Below are positions 1 to 8,427 of a stretch of DNA of 64,000 nucleotides, piece after piece (the stretch's first letter is position 1; each line of letters starts with the position of its first letter). This DNA comes from Streptomyces venezuelae. GTDB lineage: Bacteria; Actinomycetota; Actinomycetes; Streptomycetales; Streptomycetaceae. Under the pieces are notes generated by a model. The model did no database searches. It had not been told where the DNA came from and saw nothing but the letters and a program-made list of their open reading frames with translations. The stretch is taken from the NCBI RefSeq assembly GCF_008642275.1, contig NZ_CP029189.1, positions 434,001 through 498,000 on the forward strand, given 5' to 3'. A program made the position numbers and the translations under genes.

Positions 1-875
1 GCCCGGTCGACCTCCCGGTGGAGGTCGCTGACCTGGCCGTCCCCCACCTCGACCACCCGCCACACCCCGTCCGCGCGCAGCGCGAGATCGGTGGTCACGA
101 AGGGGCAGCCCAGCGCCTGCACGGCGGCCCGGACCGGTGCGAGGGCCGCTTCGACGGCAGCCTCCGGGACCACGGCGACCGGGCTGTCGGGATGGGTGGT
201 GAGCAGCCGGGGCGCACCGTCCCGCCACCACACCCGTACCTCGGCGGCCGCCGCCTCCGGCGTGACGAAGTGCTCGAAGGCCCGCACCACCACCCCGCCC
301 GCCAGGAACTCGCCCTGCAGTTCGACGAAGCGCGCGACGACGCGGTGCAGCGCGGCCGGGTCGGCGAGGTCCGGCACGTAGCAGGCCTCGTCCCACTCGT
401 GCTTGCGGGACTTGACGTAGTCCTTGACGATGCCGGCTCCCGGCGGCAGGCCCGCCGCGAGGGCCGCGAGGCCCTCCGGGTCGGGAACCACCCCGGGCTC
501 CGCCGGCAACCAGCCGCTGACCGGGGTCAGGCCCCCGAAGGTCTCGTACCAGCCGGGGAGTTCGTGCGCCCGGCGGTACGCCTCCGGGGTCACGACGAGC
601 GCGCCACCGCGTCGGCGCAGGGCCGCGTCCAGTGCGGCGTACCGGCCCGCGGGGATCATCCAGCCCCGGTACCAGAGCGCTCCTGCCCCGTCCGGCACGC
701 GGGTGACGGCACGCTCGGCGTCCCCGGCGAGCAGCGCGTCGTGGTCGACGAGCAGCGCCGTGCCCCCGGCGGCGCGCAACTGCCGGGCCTCCGCAGCGAA
801 GTGGGCGTCGGCCCGGCGTTCGTTCAACGGGTCGCGGCAGTACAGGACGGTGGTGGTCGCGGTTGTCGTAGCCAT
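1..875 (-). CDS. ATP-grasp domain protein (DUF4343-like), 3' end outside window
   Basis: The reading frame starts at an ATG at 873-875 and stays open to the left edge, giving 291 codons without a stop. The N-terminus (VLYCRDPLNERRADAHF) leads into a two-lobed protein with IVKDYVKSRKHEWDEACYV about residues 146-164 and, near the visible end, the acidic stretch WRVVEVGDGQVSD. A lysine in the first and a glutamate in the second are typical ATP-grasp nucleotide and Mg contacts. From family knowledge such proteins join a carboxylate to an amine using ATP; the substrate is unknown. It lies 42 bp downstream of a small secreted-protein gene on the same strand. The family call is by pattern recognition and the C-terminus is not visible. 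Confidence 0.72.
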   Translation of the reverse strand, partial: MATTTATTTVLYCRDPLNERRADAHFAAEARQLRAAGGTALLVDHDALLAGDAERAVTRVPDGAGALWYRGWMIPAGRYAALDAALRRRGGALVVTPEAYRRAHELPGWYETFGGLTPVSGWLPAEPGVVPDPEGLAALAAGLPPGAGIVKDYVKSRKHEWDEACYVPDLADPAALHRVVARFVELQGEFLAGGVVVRAFEHFVTPEAAAAEVRVWWRDGAPRLLTTHPDSPVAVVPEAAVEAALAPVRAAVQALGCPFVTTDLALRADGVWRVVEVGDGQVSDLHREVDR

Positions 876-917
876 GTGCCCACCCTACGAACGGCCCCGT
901 GGATCACCGTACGGACG

Positions 918-1346
918 TCAGCCCGCGCAGATCACGTCGTCGAGCCGGATGGGATTGGAATCGAGGCGTACGTACGCGGTGAAGGTGTCGGTGCCGCCCG
1001 AGGCCCAGTGGGTGGTCACGGTGGCCCAGCCCACCGAGGCGGTCTTCGCGACGGTCACCGGGCCCACACCGATGTCCTGCGGCTCGTCGCGGGCGCAGAG
1101 CAGGACGTCGACCTCCTCATTGACCTGCTGTCTCTCCTTGAGGACCTGCGAGACCTGGTTCTCCCGGTCCTGCGCGGAGGGACCGTGGGCACCGTAGAAA
1201 CCGACGAGGAAGTCGCTGATCTGGGCAGCGGTGTGTCCCTTCCCCGCGAGGGCGGCGGACGCGGCGAAGGCGGGAACGGACGGCATGACCGGCAGCGCGA
1301 GCAGGGTCAGCAGCAGGGCACCGAGGCGGTACGGCTTGAGCATCAT
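918..1346 (-). CDS. Small secreted protein of unknown function
   Basis: I start this 142-residue protein at the first of two adjacent ATGs (MMLKPYRLG) because a clear Sec signal peptide follows directly: basic start, hydrophobic core ALLLTLLALPVMPSVPAFA, then alanine-rich cleavage sites near AFAASA. The in-frame extension to 1544 is arginine/proline rich and overlaps the divergent sirtuin gene, so it is rejected. The mature part is about 115 residues, with two cysteines (LLCARDEP and the C-terminal VICAG) that could form a disulfide outside the cell. No catalytic motif is recognised. The second Met (1343) is an equally possible start. Confidence 0.7.
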   Translation of the reverse strand: MMLKPYRLGALLLTLLALPVMPSVPAFAASAALAGKGHTAAQISDFLVGFYGAHGPSAQDRENQVSQVLKERQQVNEEVDVLLCARDEPQDIGVGPVTVAKTASVGWATVTTHWASGGTDTFTAYVRLDSNPIRLDDVICAG

Positions 1347-1497
1347 GTCCGGTCTTGTACCCCCCGGGCCGGTGGATCGGGAGGGCGGGGCCCGGATCTC
1401 ACTCCTGTGGGGGGCGGGATTCACCGCAGAAACGACCCTCCGGCGGTGGGCGGAAATGGGCTCGCGAGCGCCCCTCGGCCGTACGTAGGGTCGGTAC

Positions 1498-2226
1498 ATG
1501 GGAAAGCCTCTTGTCGCGCTGTTCAGCGGAGCCGGAATGTCCACCGACTCCGGAATTCCGGACTACCGGGGGCCCCAGGGCCTGTGGCGGCAGGATCCCG
1601 ACGCCGAAAAGCTCGTGACGTACTCGTATTACATGGCCGATCCGGAGATCCGGCGCCGCTCCTGGCTGATGCGTGCCGAGATCGGCGCGCTCGGAGCACG
1701 CCCGAACGCCGCGCACCTGGCCGTGGCACGGCTGGAGAGCGGCGGCACCCCGGTGCGGGTGATCACACAGAACGTGGACGGGCTGCACCAGCTCGCCGGG
1801 ATGCCCGACCGCAAGGTGTTCGAGCTGCACGGCAGCGCCCGCTCGGTGGTGTGCACGGCCTGCCGAGCCCGGTCGGGCATGGAGGAGGCCCTGGCCCGGG
1901 TGGCCGCCGGGGAGCCGGATCCCGCCTGCCTGGTGTGCGGCGGGATCCTCAAGTCGGCGACCGTGATGTTCGGCCAGCGGCTCGACCCCGAGGTACTGGG
2001 GCAGGCGATGGCCGTGGCCAAGGGCTGCCAGGTGTTCATCGCCGTCGGGTCGAGCCTGCAGGTGCAGCCCGCCGCCTCGCTCGCCGGGATGGCCGCGGAG
2101 GCCGGAGCCCGGCTGATCATCGTGAACGCGGAGGAGACCCCGTACGACCCGCTGGCCGACGAGATCGTCCGTGAGCCGATCGGCACCGCCCTGCCGGCCC
2201 TGCTGGCCCGGTTCGCCGCGTCCTAG
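1498..2226 (+). CDS. cobB: NAD-dependent protein deacylase, sirtuin family
   Basis: This is a 242-residue, single-domain cytoplasmic sirtuin, which removes acyl groups from lysines using NAD+ and yields O-acyl-ADP-ribose and nicotinamide. Visible signatures are the NAD-binding GAGMSTDSGIPDYRG at residues 11-25, TQNVDGLH at 90-97, the catalytic His111 in ELHG, a zinc ribbon with C119/C122 and C144/C147, GSSLQVQP, and NAEETPYD near the C-terminus. Length matches bacterial CobB. In Streptomyces such enzymes act on acetyl-CoA synthetase and other acetylated proteins. It is divergent from the secreted-protein gene with about 150 bp between starts and convergent with the VOC gene. All catalytic residues are present. 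Confidence 0.95.
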   Translation: MGKPLVALFSGAGMSTDSGIPDYRGPQGLWRQDPDAEKLVTYSYYMADPEIRRRSWLMRAEIGALGARPNAAHLAVARLESGGTPVRVITQNVDGLHQLAGMPDRKVFELHGSARSVVCTACRARSGMEEALARVAAGEPDPACLVCGGILKSATVMFGQRLDPEVLGQAMAVAKGCQVFIAVGSSLQVQPAASLAGMAAEAGARLIIVNAEETPYDPLADEIVREPIGTALPALLARFAAS

Positions 2227-2254
2227 CCCGGCCCTGTCCCTAGCCCTGTCGCCG

Positions 2255-2740
2255 TTACTGGCCCGTGTCCGCCGCCCTGCGCATCTGGCTCACGTCCAGC
2301 TTCTTCATCCCCATCATGGCGGCGGTCGCCCGGGCGGCCCGCCCGGGGTCCGGGTCGGCGATCAGGTCGATGGCGCCCGGCGGGATGACCTGCCAGGACA
2401 CGCCGAACCTGTCCTTGACCCAGCCGCAGACGCCCTCCTCGCCGCCGTCACCGGTCAGCGCGTCCCAGTAGTAGTCCGCCTCCGCCTCGTCGGCGCAGTG
2501 GATCTGGAACGAGATCGCCTCGGTGAAGGGGAACTGCGGGCCGCCGTTGAGGCCGATGAACTGCTGGCCGTTGATCTCGAACTCCACGACCATCACGGAG
2601 CCGGCCGGGCCGGGGCCCGCCTCCGTGTACCGGCCGATCCGGCCGAGCCTGCCGTCCTTGAAGACGGACAGGTAGTAGTCGGCGGCCGCTTCCGCGTTGC
2701 CGTCGAACCACAGGCACGTGGTGAATCCCTTGCCGCTCAT
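2255..2740 (-). CDS. VOC family protein (PhnB/3-demethylubiquinone-methyltransferase-like)
   Basis: This 161-residue protein starts at an ATG with GGAGG eight bases upstream; the longer frame to 2815 has no such site. TTCLWFDGNAEAAADYYLSVF at the N-terminus and CGWVKDRFGVSWQVIPPG near the C-terminus are hallmarks of the PhnB-like branch of the vicinal-oxygen-chelate fold. The FDGNAEEA and WQ motifs recur in actinobacterial proteins of this group, whose enzymatic role is mostly unassigned. The canonical His/Glu metal ligands cannot be fixed from sequence alone. It converges with the sirtuin with only 28 bp between stops. Confidence 0.85.
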   Translation of the reverse strand: MSGKGFTTCLWFDGNAEAAADYYLSVFKDGRLGRIGRYTEAGPGPAGSVMVVEFEINGQQFIGLNGGPQFPFTEAISFQIHCADEAEADYYWDALTGDGGEEGVCGWVKDRFGVSWQVIPPGAIDLIADPDPGRAARATAAMMGMKKLDVSQMRRAADTGQ

Positions 2741-2790
2741 CTCTGCCTCCGGGCCGGTGCGTGGACGGTGGTCACCGTCTCTCCCATACA

Positions 2791-2835
2791 GACCGGCCCC
2801 GGACCCGAAATTCATCGGTGGGTCCGGGGCCGGTC
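2791..2835 (-). terminator. Strong hairpin after the GT2/TagF-like gene
   Basis: A perfect 16-bp stem (2791-2806 with 2820-2835, GACCGGCCCCGGACCC and its complement) and a 13-nt loop lie 31 bases past the stop codon of the minus-strand glycosyltransferase gene and before the VOC gene. There is no T-run, as is common in Streptomyces terminators. Confidence 0.7.
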
Positions 2836-2865
2836 CGTGTTCAGCCGGTGATTCGCCCGTTCGGC

Positions 2866-5800
2866 CTACTTGGCGGGCTCCGCGCCCCTCGCGAGCATGC
2901 GCTCGACGACGCGCTCGGTGGCGCTGCCGTCGTCCAGGTCGCAGAACTCGGCGCGGAACGCCGCCCGCGCCCCGGCGTACTCCGCCCCGACCGCGTCCGC
3001 GTTGCGCACGGCCTCGATCAGGCTGGCCGAGTCCGCGAGCAGCGGTCCCGGGGCCTTCGCCTCCAGGTCGAAGTTGAAGCCGCGCAGCGTGCCGCGGTAG
3101 TGCTCCAGGTCGTACGTGAAGAGCAGGATCGGCCGGTCGGTGTGCGCGAAGTCGAACAGCACGGAGGAGTAGTCCGAGATCAGCACGTCGGCGACCAGCA
3201 GCAGGTCGGTCGCGTCGGGCCAGCGGGACACGTCGACGACGAATCCGTCGCGGACGCCGTCGCGGACCTGCTCCGTCACGTGGTGGTGGCTACGGACCAG
3301 CAGGACGTGGTCGTCGCCCAGCTCGCGGCGGGCCTGGTCCAGGTCGATGCGCAGGTCGAGCTTGTAGCCGCCGGAGAAGCCCTCGTTGTTCTCGCGCCAC
3401 GTGGGCATGTAGAGGACGACCTTCTTGCCCTCGGGCAGGCCGAGCCGGCGGCGGACCTCTGCGATCCGCTGCGCGTCGGGCCGCACCAGCGCGTCCGTGC
3501 GCGGGCTGCCGGCCTCGATGACCTCGCCGTCGTAGCCGAGGGCGCGCTTGAGGATGGGCGTGGCGTAGGAGCTCGGGGAGGCGAGCAGGGTCCACTGGGC
3601 GCTGTCGTGCTCCAGCCCCTCCAGGATCTCCGGGCTCGTGTAGTAGTCGTGGACGAAGTCGTGGCCGATCTCCTTGATCGGCGTGCCGTGCCAGGTCTGT
3701 ACGACGACCTGGCCGGCGCGGCGCTCGAAGCGCCGCGGCACGGTGTCGTTGGTCACGAAGTAGCGGGCGCGGGCCAGCACCTCCCACGACTCCACGCTGT
3801 TGTACTGCACGGCGCGGGCGGTCTCCGGGACCTCTGTCTGACCGTCGCGGACCAGCCAGATGTGTTCCAGCTTCTCGCCTCGGCGCACCAGTTCCTCGTG
3901 GATGGCGCGCGGCGAGTCGCCGGAGCCCTGCCCGTGGTGGGTGTCGTAGACGACGATGTCCTTGACCGGCAGGGCGCGCTGCGCCGGGTAGGTCTCGAAG
4001 CGGGCGACGCGCTGCGCGTAGTTCGAGCGGTCGTGCGGGCTGATCAGCGGGTCGGCGACCAGCACCATGCGGTCGTGGAAGCGGGTCTCGACCCGCATCC
4101 GGCGGCCCTGCACGGTGAGCGGGTGCGGCCCGGCGAAGAGCAGGCCGGGACCCATCTGCACCGGGGCGCCGCGGTCGACACCGAGCAGTCCGGCGGTGGT
4201 TCCGCCCTGGGCGGCCGGGCGCAGCGTCGGCCACCAGCGGCCCTCGGGGAGGGTGGTGCGGCCGGCGTACGCCTCGGGGAGCACGGGCCGGAAGACGGCT
4301 TCGAAGGCGTCCCCGTCGCGGGTGACGGGGTAGCTGAACTCCACGCCGTGTGCGTTGTGCAGGACGAACTCGTACGGCTCGTCGGTCGGCGCGAGGAAGC
4401 GGCCCCGCAGGGTGAGGGTGCCGTCCTCGGCGGTGACCTCGTCGACCAGCGGCGGGGAGGGCTGCACGGAGAGCGTCAGGTGACCGGTGTTGCCGCGCTT
4501 GGCGAAGAGGGAGCGGCCCTCGTCCCCACCGGACAGGGGCAGGACCAGGCCGTCGAATCCGCCGCGTTCGTCGTGGACCATGCGGTGCTCGGTGCCGTCG
4601 GGGCCGATGACGGAGAGGCTCCACGGCTCGGGGGCCCATTCGCCGGGCCCGCACTCGGCGTCCGGTACGGAGGCCAGGTCGGCCAGCGGTACGCGGGCGC
4701 TGAAGGAGGCCCGGCCGGCGCCGGACGCCCTGCTCTCCAGCGGGAAGGACAGGGTGGTGCCCGTGGTGACGTGGACGGCCTGCAGCGCGGTGGATCCGAC
4801 GGCCTCGGCGGTGAGTTCGCCGGTGATCTCGACGGCGTCGTCACCAGCGGTGTGGACGTCCAGCGCGCGGGCGCGGGCGATCTCCACCTGGATGGTGAGG
4901 GCGCCGGAGACCACCGGGACGATCCGGACGTCGGGGGCCACCCAGTGCGGGGGCGGGTTCTGGCCGGTGTCGTTCTCCCCGCCCCGCAGGCGGGCGCGGT
5001 GCAGCCCGCCTGCTCCCGTGACGGCGATGGACGTGGTCCATATGCCCTGGTTCCACTTGCCGCCCGACTGGAAGATCGAGGGGTCGACCACGGCCGTGAA
5101 GCCTGCCCAGTCGGCGTGCCGCAGCGCGAGGTGCGGGGACTTCACCGTGGCCATCGGAGAGGCGACGGTGCGGGTGCTGACCACGGAGCGGCGGCGCTTG
5201 TCCCCCTCGCGGAAGACCAGCATCTTGCGGGAACCGAGGCGGCTCTCCGCACCGAGGTGGCCGGGGAGGGCGTAACCGCGCAGCAGCAGCTTGCCGTCGG
5301 CCCAGACCGCCTGCTCCAGGCGGCTGACGACGCGGCGCTCGCGCGGGCCGAGGGTGAGGATCTTGGCCGGGACCGGCGGACGGCCCTGCAGGAAGGGGTA
5401 GTCCGCCTGCGGGCGGGCGATGCCCTTGACCGGGACGCTGTAGCTGTAGTCGCGCTGGTGGTGCTGGAGCGCGATGAAGTCGTCGACGCGGCCTTCGCCG
5501 GCGAGGTACGCCTTGAGCCGGTCGGCGACGGTCAGGTCGGACCAGGGGCCGGTGCCGATCTCGCGGACGAGACCGCCGACCTCCTTGACGAACGCGGCGC
5601 GGAAGTCGGGGCCGCCCTCGCCCACGTACTTGTAGATGAGCGGGAGTTCCTCGCTCAGCACGTTGTGGTCGTAGTCCCGCAGGTAACGGGCGTACTTGGC
5701 GCCCTGCTTGGCCTTGAGGGACTCGCGCACCAGGCGTACGGACTTCACGCGGTCGATCAGGGAGATCGGGTCGGTCGAGCGCTGGGTGATGGAGCGCTCG

Positions 5801-6444
5801 CCGGTCTCGCGGACGCGCCAGTGGTACACGCAGTCGCTGATGATGTCGACGCTGGAGGCGAAGTAGTGCGCGGGGATGCTGACCGGGGCGTCCTCGTAGA
5901 GGATGCCCTCGGGGTACTGGAAGCCGTGCCGGTCCCAGAAGCTGCGCCGGTAGACCTTGTTCCACGCGGTGCGGTCGGTGACCAGCGCCGGGAACTTCGA
6001 GATGTGGGTCTTCAGCTGCGTACGGGCGAAGGCGGCGCGGTGTCCCCAGGACTGCTGCATGCCGACGGAGCGGAAGCGCTTCACGTTGCCGCCCGCGAAG
6101 TCCGACCCCGTCTCGTCGAGCGCTTCGATGAGCCTCTGGTAGGCGTAGTCCGGCATCGTGTCGTCACTGTCGACGAAGGCCAGGTACTCGCTGTCCTTGT
6201 CGGCGTGACGGGCACCGACGTTACGGGCCGCGCCGAGGCCCGCGTTCTCTTGCATCACGACGCGGAAGCGCTTGTCCTTGGCGGCGAACGCCTTGGCTAT
6301 GACGGCGCTCGTGTCCGTGGACCCGTCGTCCACGAGGATGACCTCGAAGTCTTCGAAGGTCTGGGATGCGATGGATTCCAGGCACTCGTCGAGGTAGAGC
6401 TCGACGTTGTAGACGGGGACGACGATGCTCAGGCGCGGCGGCAT
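2866..6444 (-). CDS. Bifunctional glycosyltransferase family 2 / CDP-glycerol glycerophosphotransferase (TagF-like)
   Basis: This 1192-residue protein joins an N-terminal GT-A domain (LSIVVPVYNVELYLDECL, VDDGSTD about 38-44, DSDD about 92-95) to a C-terminal TagF/TarF domain. A beta-rich linker of about 380-760 lies between them. The C-terminal domain carries VVQTWHGTPIKEIGHDF near residue 914, LYMPTWREN and SDYSSVLFDFA near the end, the usual CDP-glycerol and acceptor-site motifs. It should act at the cytoplasmic membrane, building a poly(polyol-phosphate) or sugar-decorated wall teichoic-acid-type polymer. No membrane span is evident. It appears monocistronic, with a palindrome in its upstream region and a strong hairpin after it. 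The polymer made is unknown. Confidence 0.9.
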   Translation of the reverse strand: MPPRLSIVVPVYNVELYLDECLESIASQTFEDFEVILVDDGSTDTSAVIAKAFAAKDKRFRVVMQENAGLGAARNVGARHADKDSEYLAFVDSDDTMPDYAYQRLIEALDETGSDFAGGNVKRFRSVGMQQSWGHRAAFARTQLKTHISKFPALVTDRTAWNKVYRRSFWDRHGFQYPEGILYEDAPVSIPAHYFASSVDIISDCVYHWRVRETGERSITQRSTDPISLIDRVKSVRLVRESLKAKQGAKYARYLRDYDHNVLSEELPLIYKYVGEGGPDFRAAFVKEVGGLVREIGTGPWSDLTVADRLKAYLAGEGRVDDFIALQHHQRDYSYSVPVKGIARPQADYPFLQGRPPVPAKILTLGPRERRVVSRLEQAVWADGKLLLRGYALPGHLGAESRLGSRKMLVFREGDKRRRSVVSTRTVASPMATVKSPHLALRHADWAGFTAVVDPSIFQSGGKWNQGIWTTSIAVTGAGGLHRARLRGGENDTGQNPPPHWVAPDVRIVPVVSGALTIQVEIARARALDVHTAGDDAVEITGELTAEAVGSTALQAVHVTTGTTLSFPLESRASGAGRASFSARVPLADLASVPDAECGPGEWAPEPWSLSVIGPDGTEHRMVHDERGGFDGLVLPLSGGDEGRSLFAKRGNTGHLTLSVQPSPPLVDEVTAEDGTLTLRGRFLAPTDEPYEFVLHNAHGVEFSYPVTRDGDAFEAVFRPVLPEAYAGRTTLPEGRWWPTLRPAAQGGTTAGLLGVDRGAPVQMGPGLLFAGPHPLTVQGRRMRVETRFHDRMVLVADPLISPHDRSNYAQRVARFETYPAQRALPVKDIVVYDTHHGQGSGDSPRAIHEELVRRGEKLEHIWLVRDGQTEVPETARAVQYNSVESWEVLARARYFVTNDTVPRRFERRAGQVVVQTWHGTPIKEIGHDFVHDYYTSPEILEGLEHDSAQWTLLASPSSYATPILKRALGYDGEVIEAGSPRTDALVRPDAQRIAEVRRRLGLPEGKKVVLYMPTWRENNEGFSGGYKLDLRIDLDQARRELGDDHVLLVRSHHHVTEQVRDGVRDGFVVDVSRWPDATDLLLVADVLISDYSSVLFDFAHTDRPILLFTYDLEHYRGTLRGFNFDLEAKAPGPLLADSASLIEAVRNADAVGAEYAGARAAFRAEFCDLDDGSATERVVERMLARGAEPAK

Positions 6445-6503
6445 GGGTGGCGGTTTCTCCAGCGTTTTATGCTTTGTCGATGATCAGCTGCTCACAGCAT
6501 CCT

Positions 6504-6518
6504 ACTCTGTAACAGAGT
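6504..6518. promoter_or_regulatory. 15-bp inverted repeat upstream of the GT2/TagF-like gene
   Basis: ACTCTGTAACAGAGT is a perfect 7-1-7 inverted repeat about 60 bp upstream of the glycosyltransferase start, in a locally AT-richer stretch. On the minus strand it overlaps TAGGAT, which resembles a -10 box. It could be an operator for this gene; the regulator is not apparent. Confidence 0.4.
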
Positions 6519-6560
6519 CATAAACTCCACCCATATGGGGCATACGCAGCCAACCGCCAG

Positions 6561-6590
6561 GGCGGACGGCAAAGAATTCAGCCGTCCGCC
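6561..6590 (-). terminator. Hairpin after the roadblock operon
   Basis: A perfect 10-bp stem GGCGGACGGC/GCCGTCCGCC around a 10-nt AT-rich loop sits 48 bases beyond the stop of the last gene of the roadblock operon (minus strand). It is a likely operon terminator separating it from the glycosyltransferase promoter. Confidence 0.6.
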
Positions 6591-6638
6591 ACTTCGGCGG
6601 TGCGGTGGGAGGCGGCCCGACCATGCCCAGTGGGCCGG

Positions 6639-7013
6639 TCAGACCTCCAGGTCCGCTTCGATCTTCTTCAGTTGATGACGGGCCATCGCGAGATTGGCCC
6701 GCCCCTTGTCGAGGGCCAGGTAGAGGAAGAAGCCCGTGGAGCCGCGGGCCTTCATCAGCCGGATCAGGTGGTACTGGCTGCCGAGGGTGATCAGGATGTC
6801 CTCGATCTCGTCCTTGAGGCCGAGCATCTCCATCGTGCGGACCTTGGCGCGCACCACGTCCGTGTTGCCCGCGGCCGCGACCGCGAGGTCGAGGTCCTTG
6901 CCGCCTCCGATGGTGCCGAGGGCCATCCCGCTGCCGTAGTCGACGAGCGCGGCACCGATCGCGCCCTCGATCGTGGTGGTGGCTTCCTTGAGTGCGGTCT
7001 CCACATTGACCAT
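6639..7013 (-). CDS. Roadblock-like small protein, paralogue of the gene at 8424-8864
   Basis: The 124-residue protein starts at an ATG preceded by GAGGAA. It begins GAIGAALVDYGSGMALGT at about residues 17-34 and ends with LALDKGRANLAMARHQLKKI. The same two blocks occur in the protein encoded at 8424-8864 (GAALVDWSSGLALGT and LDRADGNLALARHRL), so the two are paralogues. The alternating helix/strand pattern suggests a roadblock/LC7-like fold, normally a dimerising platform for small GTPases or kinases. There is no catalytic motif, signal peptide or membrane span. It is the last gene of the operon, 125 bp after the preceding member. Function is unassigned. Confidence 0.75.
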   Translation of the reverse strand: MVNVETALKEATTTIEGAIGAALVDYGSGMALGTIGGGKDLDLAVAAAGNTDVVRAKVRTMEMLGLKDEIEDILITLGSQYHLIRLMKARGSTGFFLYLALDKGRANLAMARHQLKKIEADLEV

Positions 7014-7138
7014 GAGAGGTTCCTCTTTCTCTTTTCACTGTGACTGGGATGTGAGGGGAACGTGACTGGCTGTAGCTGGGTGCATCCGTGGCGGCACGCG
7101 CCGGGTGGTTCGGGCGCCGCCGCCGGCCGGAACGCGCA

Positions 7139-7558
7139 TCACCCGGGTGCGGCTCCCGGACCCCTTCGCCCGAGGGTGTGGTCGATCAGTTCCGCGATCC
7201 GGAGACTGGAGCGCCGGGCCTCCAGGTGGAGGCGTCCGACGTTGACGCGCGGCTCGGCGGTCAGGGTGAGGACCGCCGCCAGTCCCGCCGCGTAGGTGGC
7301 GACGTATCCGTCCTCACCGCGCACGAGCAGTTCGCGGAAGGCGCCCTGTCCGGTGCAGTCGCTGAGCCGCTGGGCCACCCCGAGGGCGGCGGCGGTCAGC
7401 GCGGCGACGGACTCGGCCCCGGCGGCCGCACTGTCCTGCGCGAGCACGAAACCGTCTGCGCTCGCGGCGAGGGCGCCGGTGAGCTGGGGTACCCGGGCCC
7501 GCAGCCTGCGGAGCTCGGCGAGTATCTCGGCCTCCGTCTCGGGGGGCACCGTGCTCAT
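7139..7558 (-). CDS. Roadblock/LC7 domain protein
   Basis: I choose the ATG at 7558 (MSTVPPETEAEILAELRRL) because AAAGGAG lies upstream; the longer frame is low-complexity. The 139-residue protein has a helical start and then VPQLTGALAASADGFVLAQD, the usual strand-turn-strand of roadblock/MglB-type proteins, followed by RELLVRGEDGYVATYAAG. Family members dimerise and act as scaffolds or GTPase-activating partners of small Ras-like GTPases in bacterial conservon or polarity systems. No GTPase gene is visible nearby. It sits mid-operon, 71 bp after the DUF4388-like gene. Confidence 0.8.
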   Translation of the reverse strand: MSTVPPETEAEILAELRRLRARVPQLTGALAASADGFVLAQDSAAAGAESVAALTAAALGVAQRLSDCTGQGAFRELLVRGEDGYVATYAAGLAAVLTLTAEPRVNVGRLHLEARRSSLRIAELIDHTLGRRGPGAAPG

Positions 7559-7629
7559 GTCGGCCTTACTCCTTTCGGGCTGCCTACGCTCGGAGCGGTC
7601 GGCGCGCAGGGCCGGTCGCAGCGGGAGCC

Positions 7630-8427
7630 TCACAGACTTGCCTCCAGTGCGTCGCGTAACCGGCGGAGCAGCGCCACGTCCGGGGATTGGGCCTCGGTCA
7701 TCCAGTCGGGCAGGGGCGCCACGACCGGCGGCGGGGCCGGGGTGTGCGGGGTCTCGACCAGTCCGGCCGCCGCGAGGCGCCGTACGTCGAGCAGGGTGTG
7801 GAAGGCGGGCCGGCCCAGGACCCACGCGAGGTCGGCCGGGGTGCGCAGGCCGTCGGCCCGGCCCAGCAGGGCCCGCTGCCGGGAGGTGATCGTCTGGCCC
7901 GGAGCGGCCGCCCGGGGTACGACCGGGGAGGTGTCGAGCAGGGGGTACGGCCAGACCGCGTCGAGCAGGTCCCGGCGGCGCCGGGTCTCCCGTTCGACGG
8001 CGGCGGCGGCAACGGAACGGACGGAGCCGATCCAGTGGGTGGCCCCGCGACGGAAGCGGGAGGGCCCGCTGCCGGGGGAGAGTGCGAAGAAGGCGGCGTC
8101 GAATATGGCGGCGAGGTGGCATATCTCCAGCTCCCCGTCGGCGAGCCCCCCGCTGTCCACGAGGAAGCGGGCGACCTGGCGGCGGGCACCGGCCCGGTCG
8201 ACGGCCTCGCGCCAGCGCTCGGGGGCGAGGCCGCCGCCGGTGGTGAGCAGTACGTCGAGACCGGGGGTGGCCGGGCTCTCCGCGTGGACGATACGGCCGT
8301 CCTCCAGGAAGAGGGTGCCTCGGTCGCGGAGCAGGGCGCCGGTGGCGCGTTCCGCGGCGAGTCGGGTGAGTAGGGGGGAGACGGCGGCGAAGGCGTTCGG
8401 GGCCGTGGCGGTGGCCGGGGAGGTCAT
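7630..8427 (-). CDS. DUF4388/PATAN-like protein with an in-frame TTA codon
   Basis: This 265-residue protein starts at an ATG whose ATGA overlaps the stop of the preceding gene (translational coupling). The N-terminus LTRLAAERATGALLRDRGTL with FLEDGRIVHAES matches the DUF4388/PATAN fold found in bacterial signalling proteins. The rest is helical with a central RRRRDLLDAVWPYPLLD, and a C-terminal part (LLGRADGLRTPADLAWVLG, HTLLDVRRLAAAGLVETP) that resembles a winged-helix arrangement, so nucleic-acid binding is possible but unproven. Codon 257, nine before the stop, is TTA (complement of 7657-7659), a codon that in Streptomyces needs the bldA tRNA. It is probably part of the same complex as its roadblock neighbours. 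Confidence 0.75.
   Translation of the reverse strand: MTSPATATAPNAFAAVSPLLTRLAAERATGALLRDRGTLFLEDGRIVHAESPATPGLDVLLTTGGGLAPERWREAVDRAGARRQVARFLVDSGGLADGELEICHLAAIFDAAFFALSPGSGPSRFRRGATHWIGSVRSVAAAAVERETRRRRDLLDAVWPYPLLDTSPVVPRAAAPGQTITSRQRALLGRADGLRTPADLAWVLGRPAFHTLLDVRRLAAAGLVETPHTPAPPPVVAPLPDWMTEAQSPDVALLRRLRDALEASL

Noticed and set aside
18..2174. Very long plus-strand open frame over the ATP-grasp and sirtuin genes
   Set aside because: It is a GC-driven shadow of the minus-strand ATP-grasp gene and has no family signature; the sirtuin in another frame is clear.
2761..6483. 1240-codon open frame on the plus strand opposite the GT2/TagF-like gene
   Set aside because: Shadow of a well-recognised minus-strand gene; its product is low-complexity Val/Gly/Arg/Asp without motifs.
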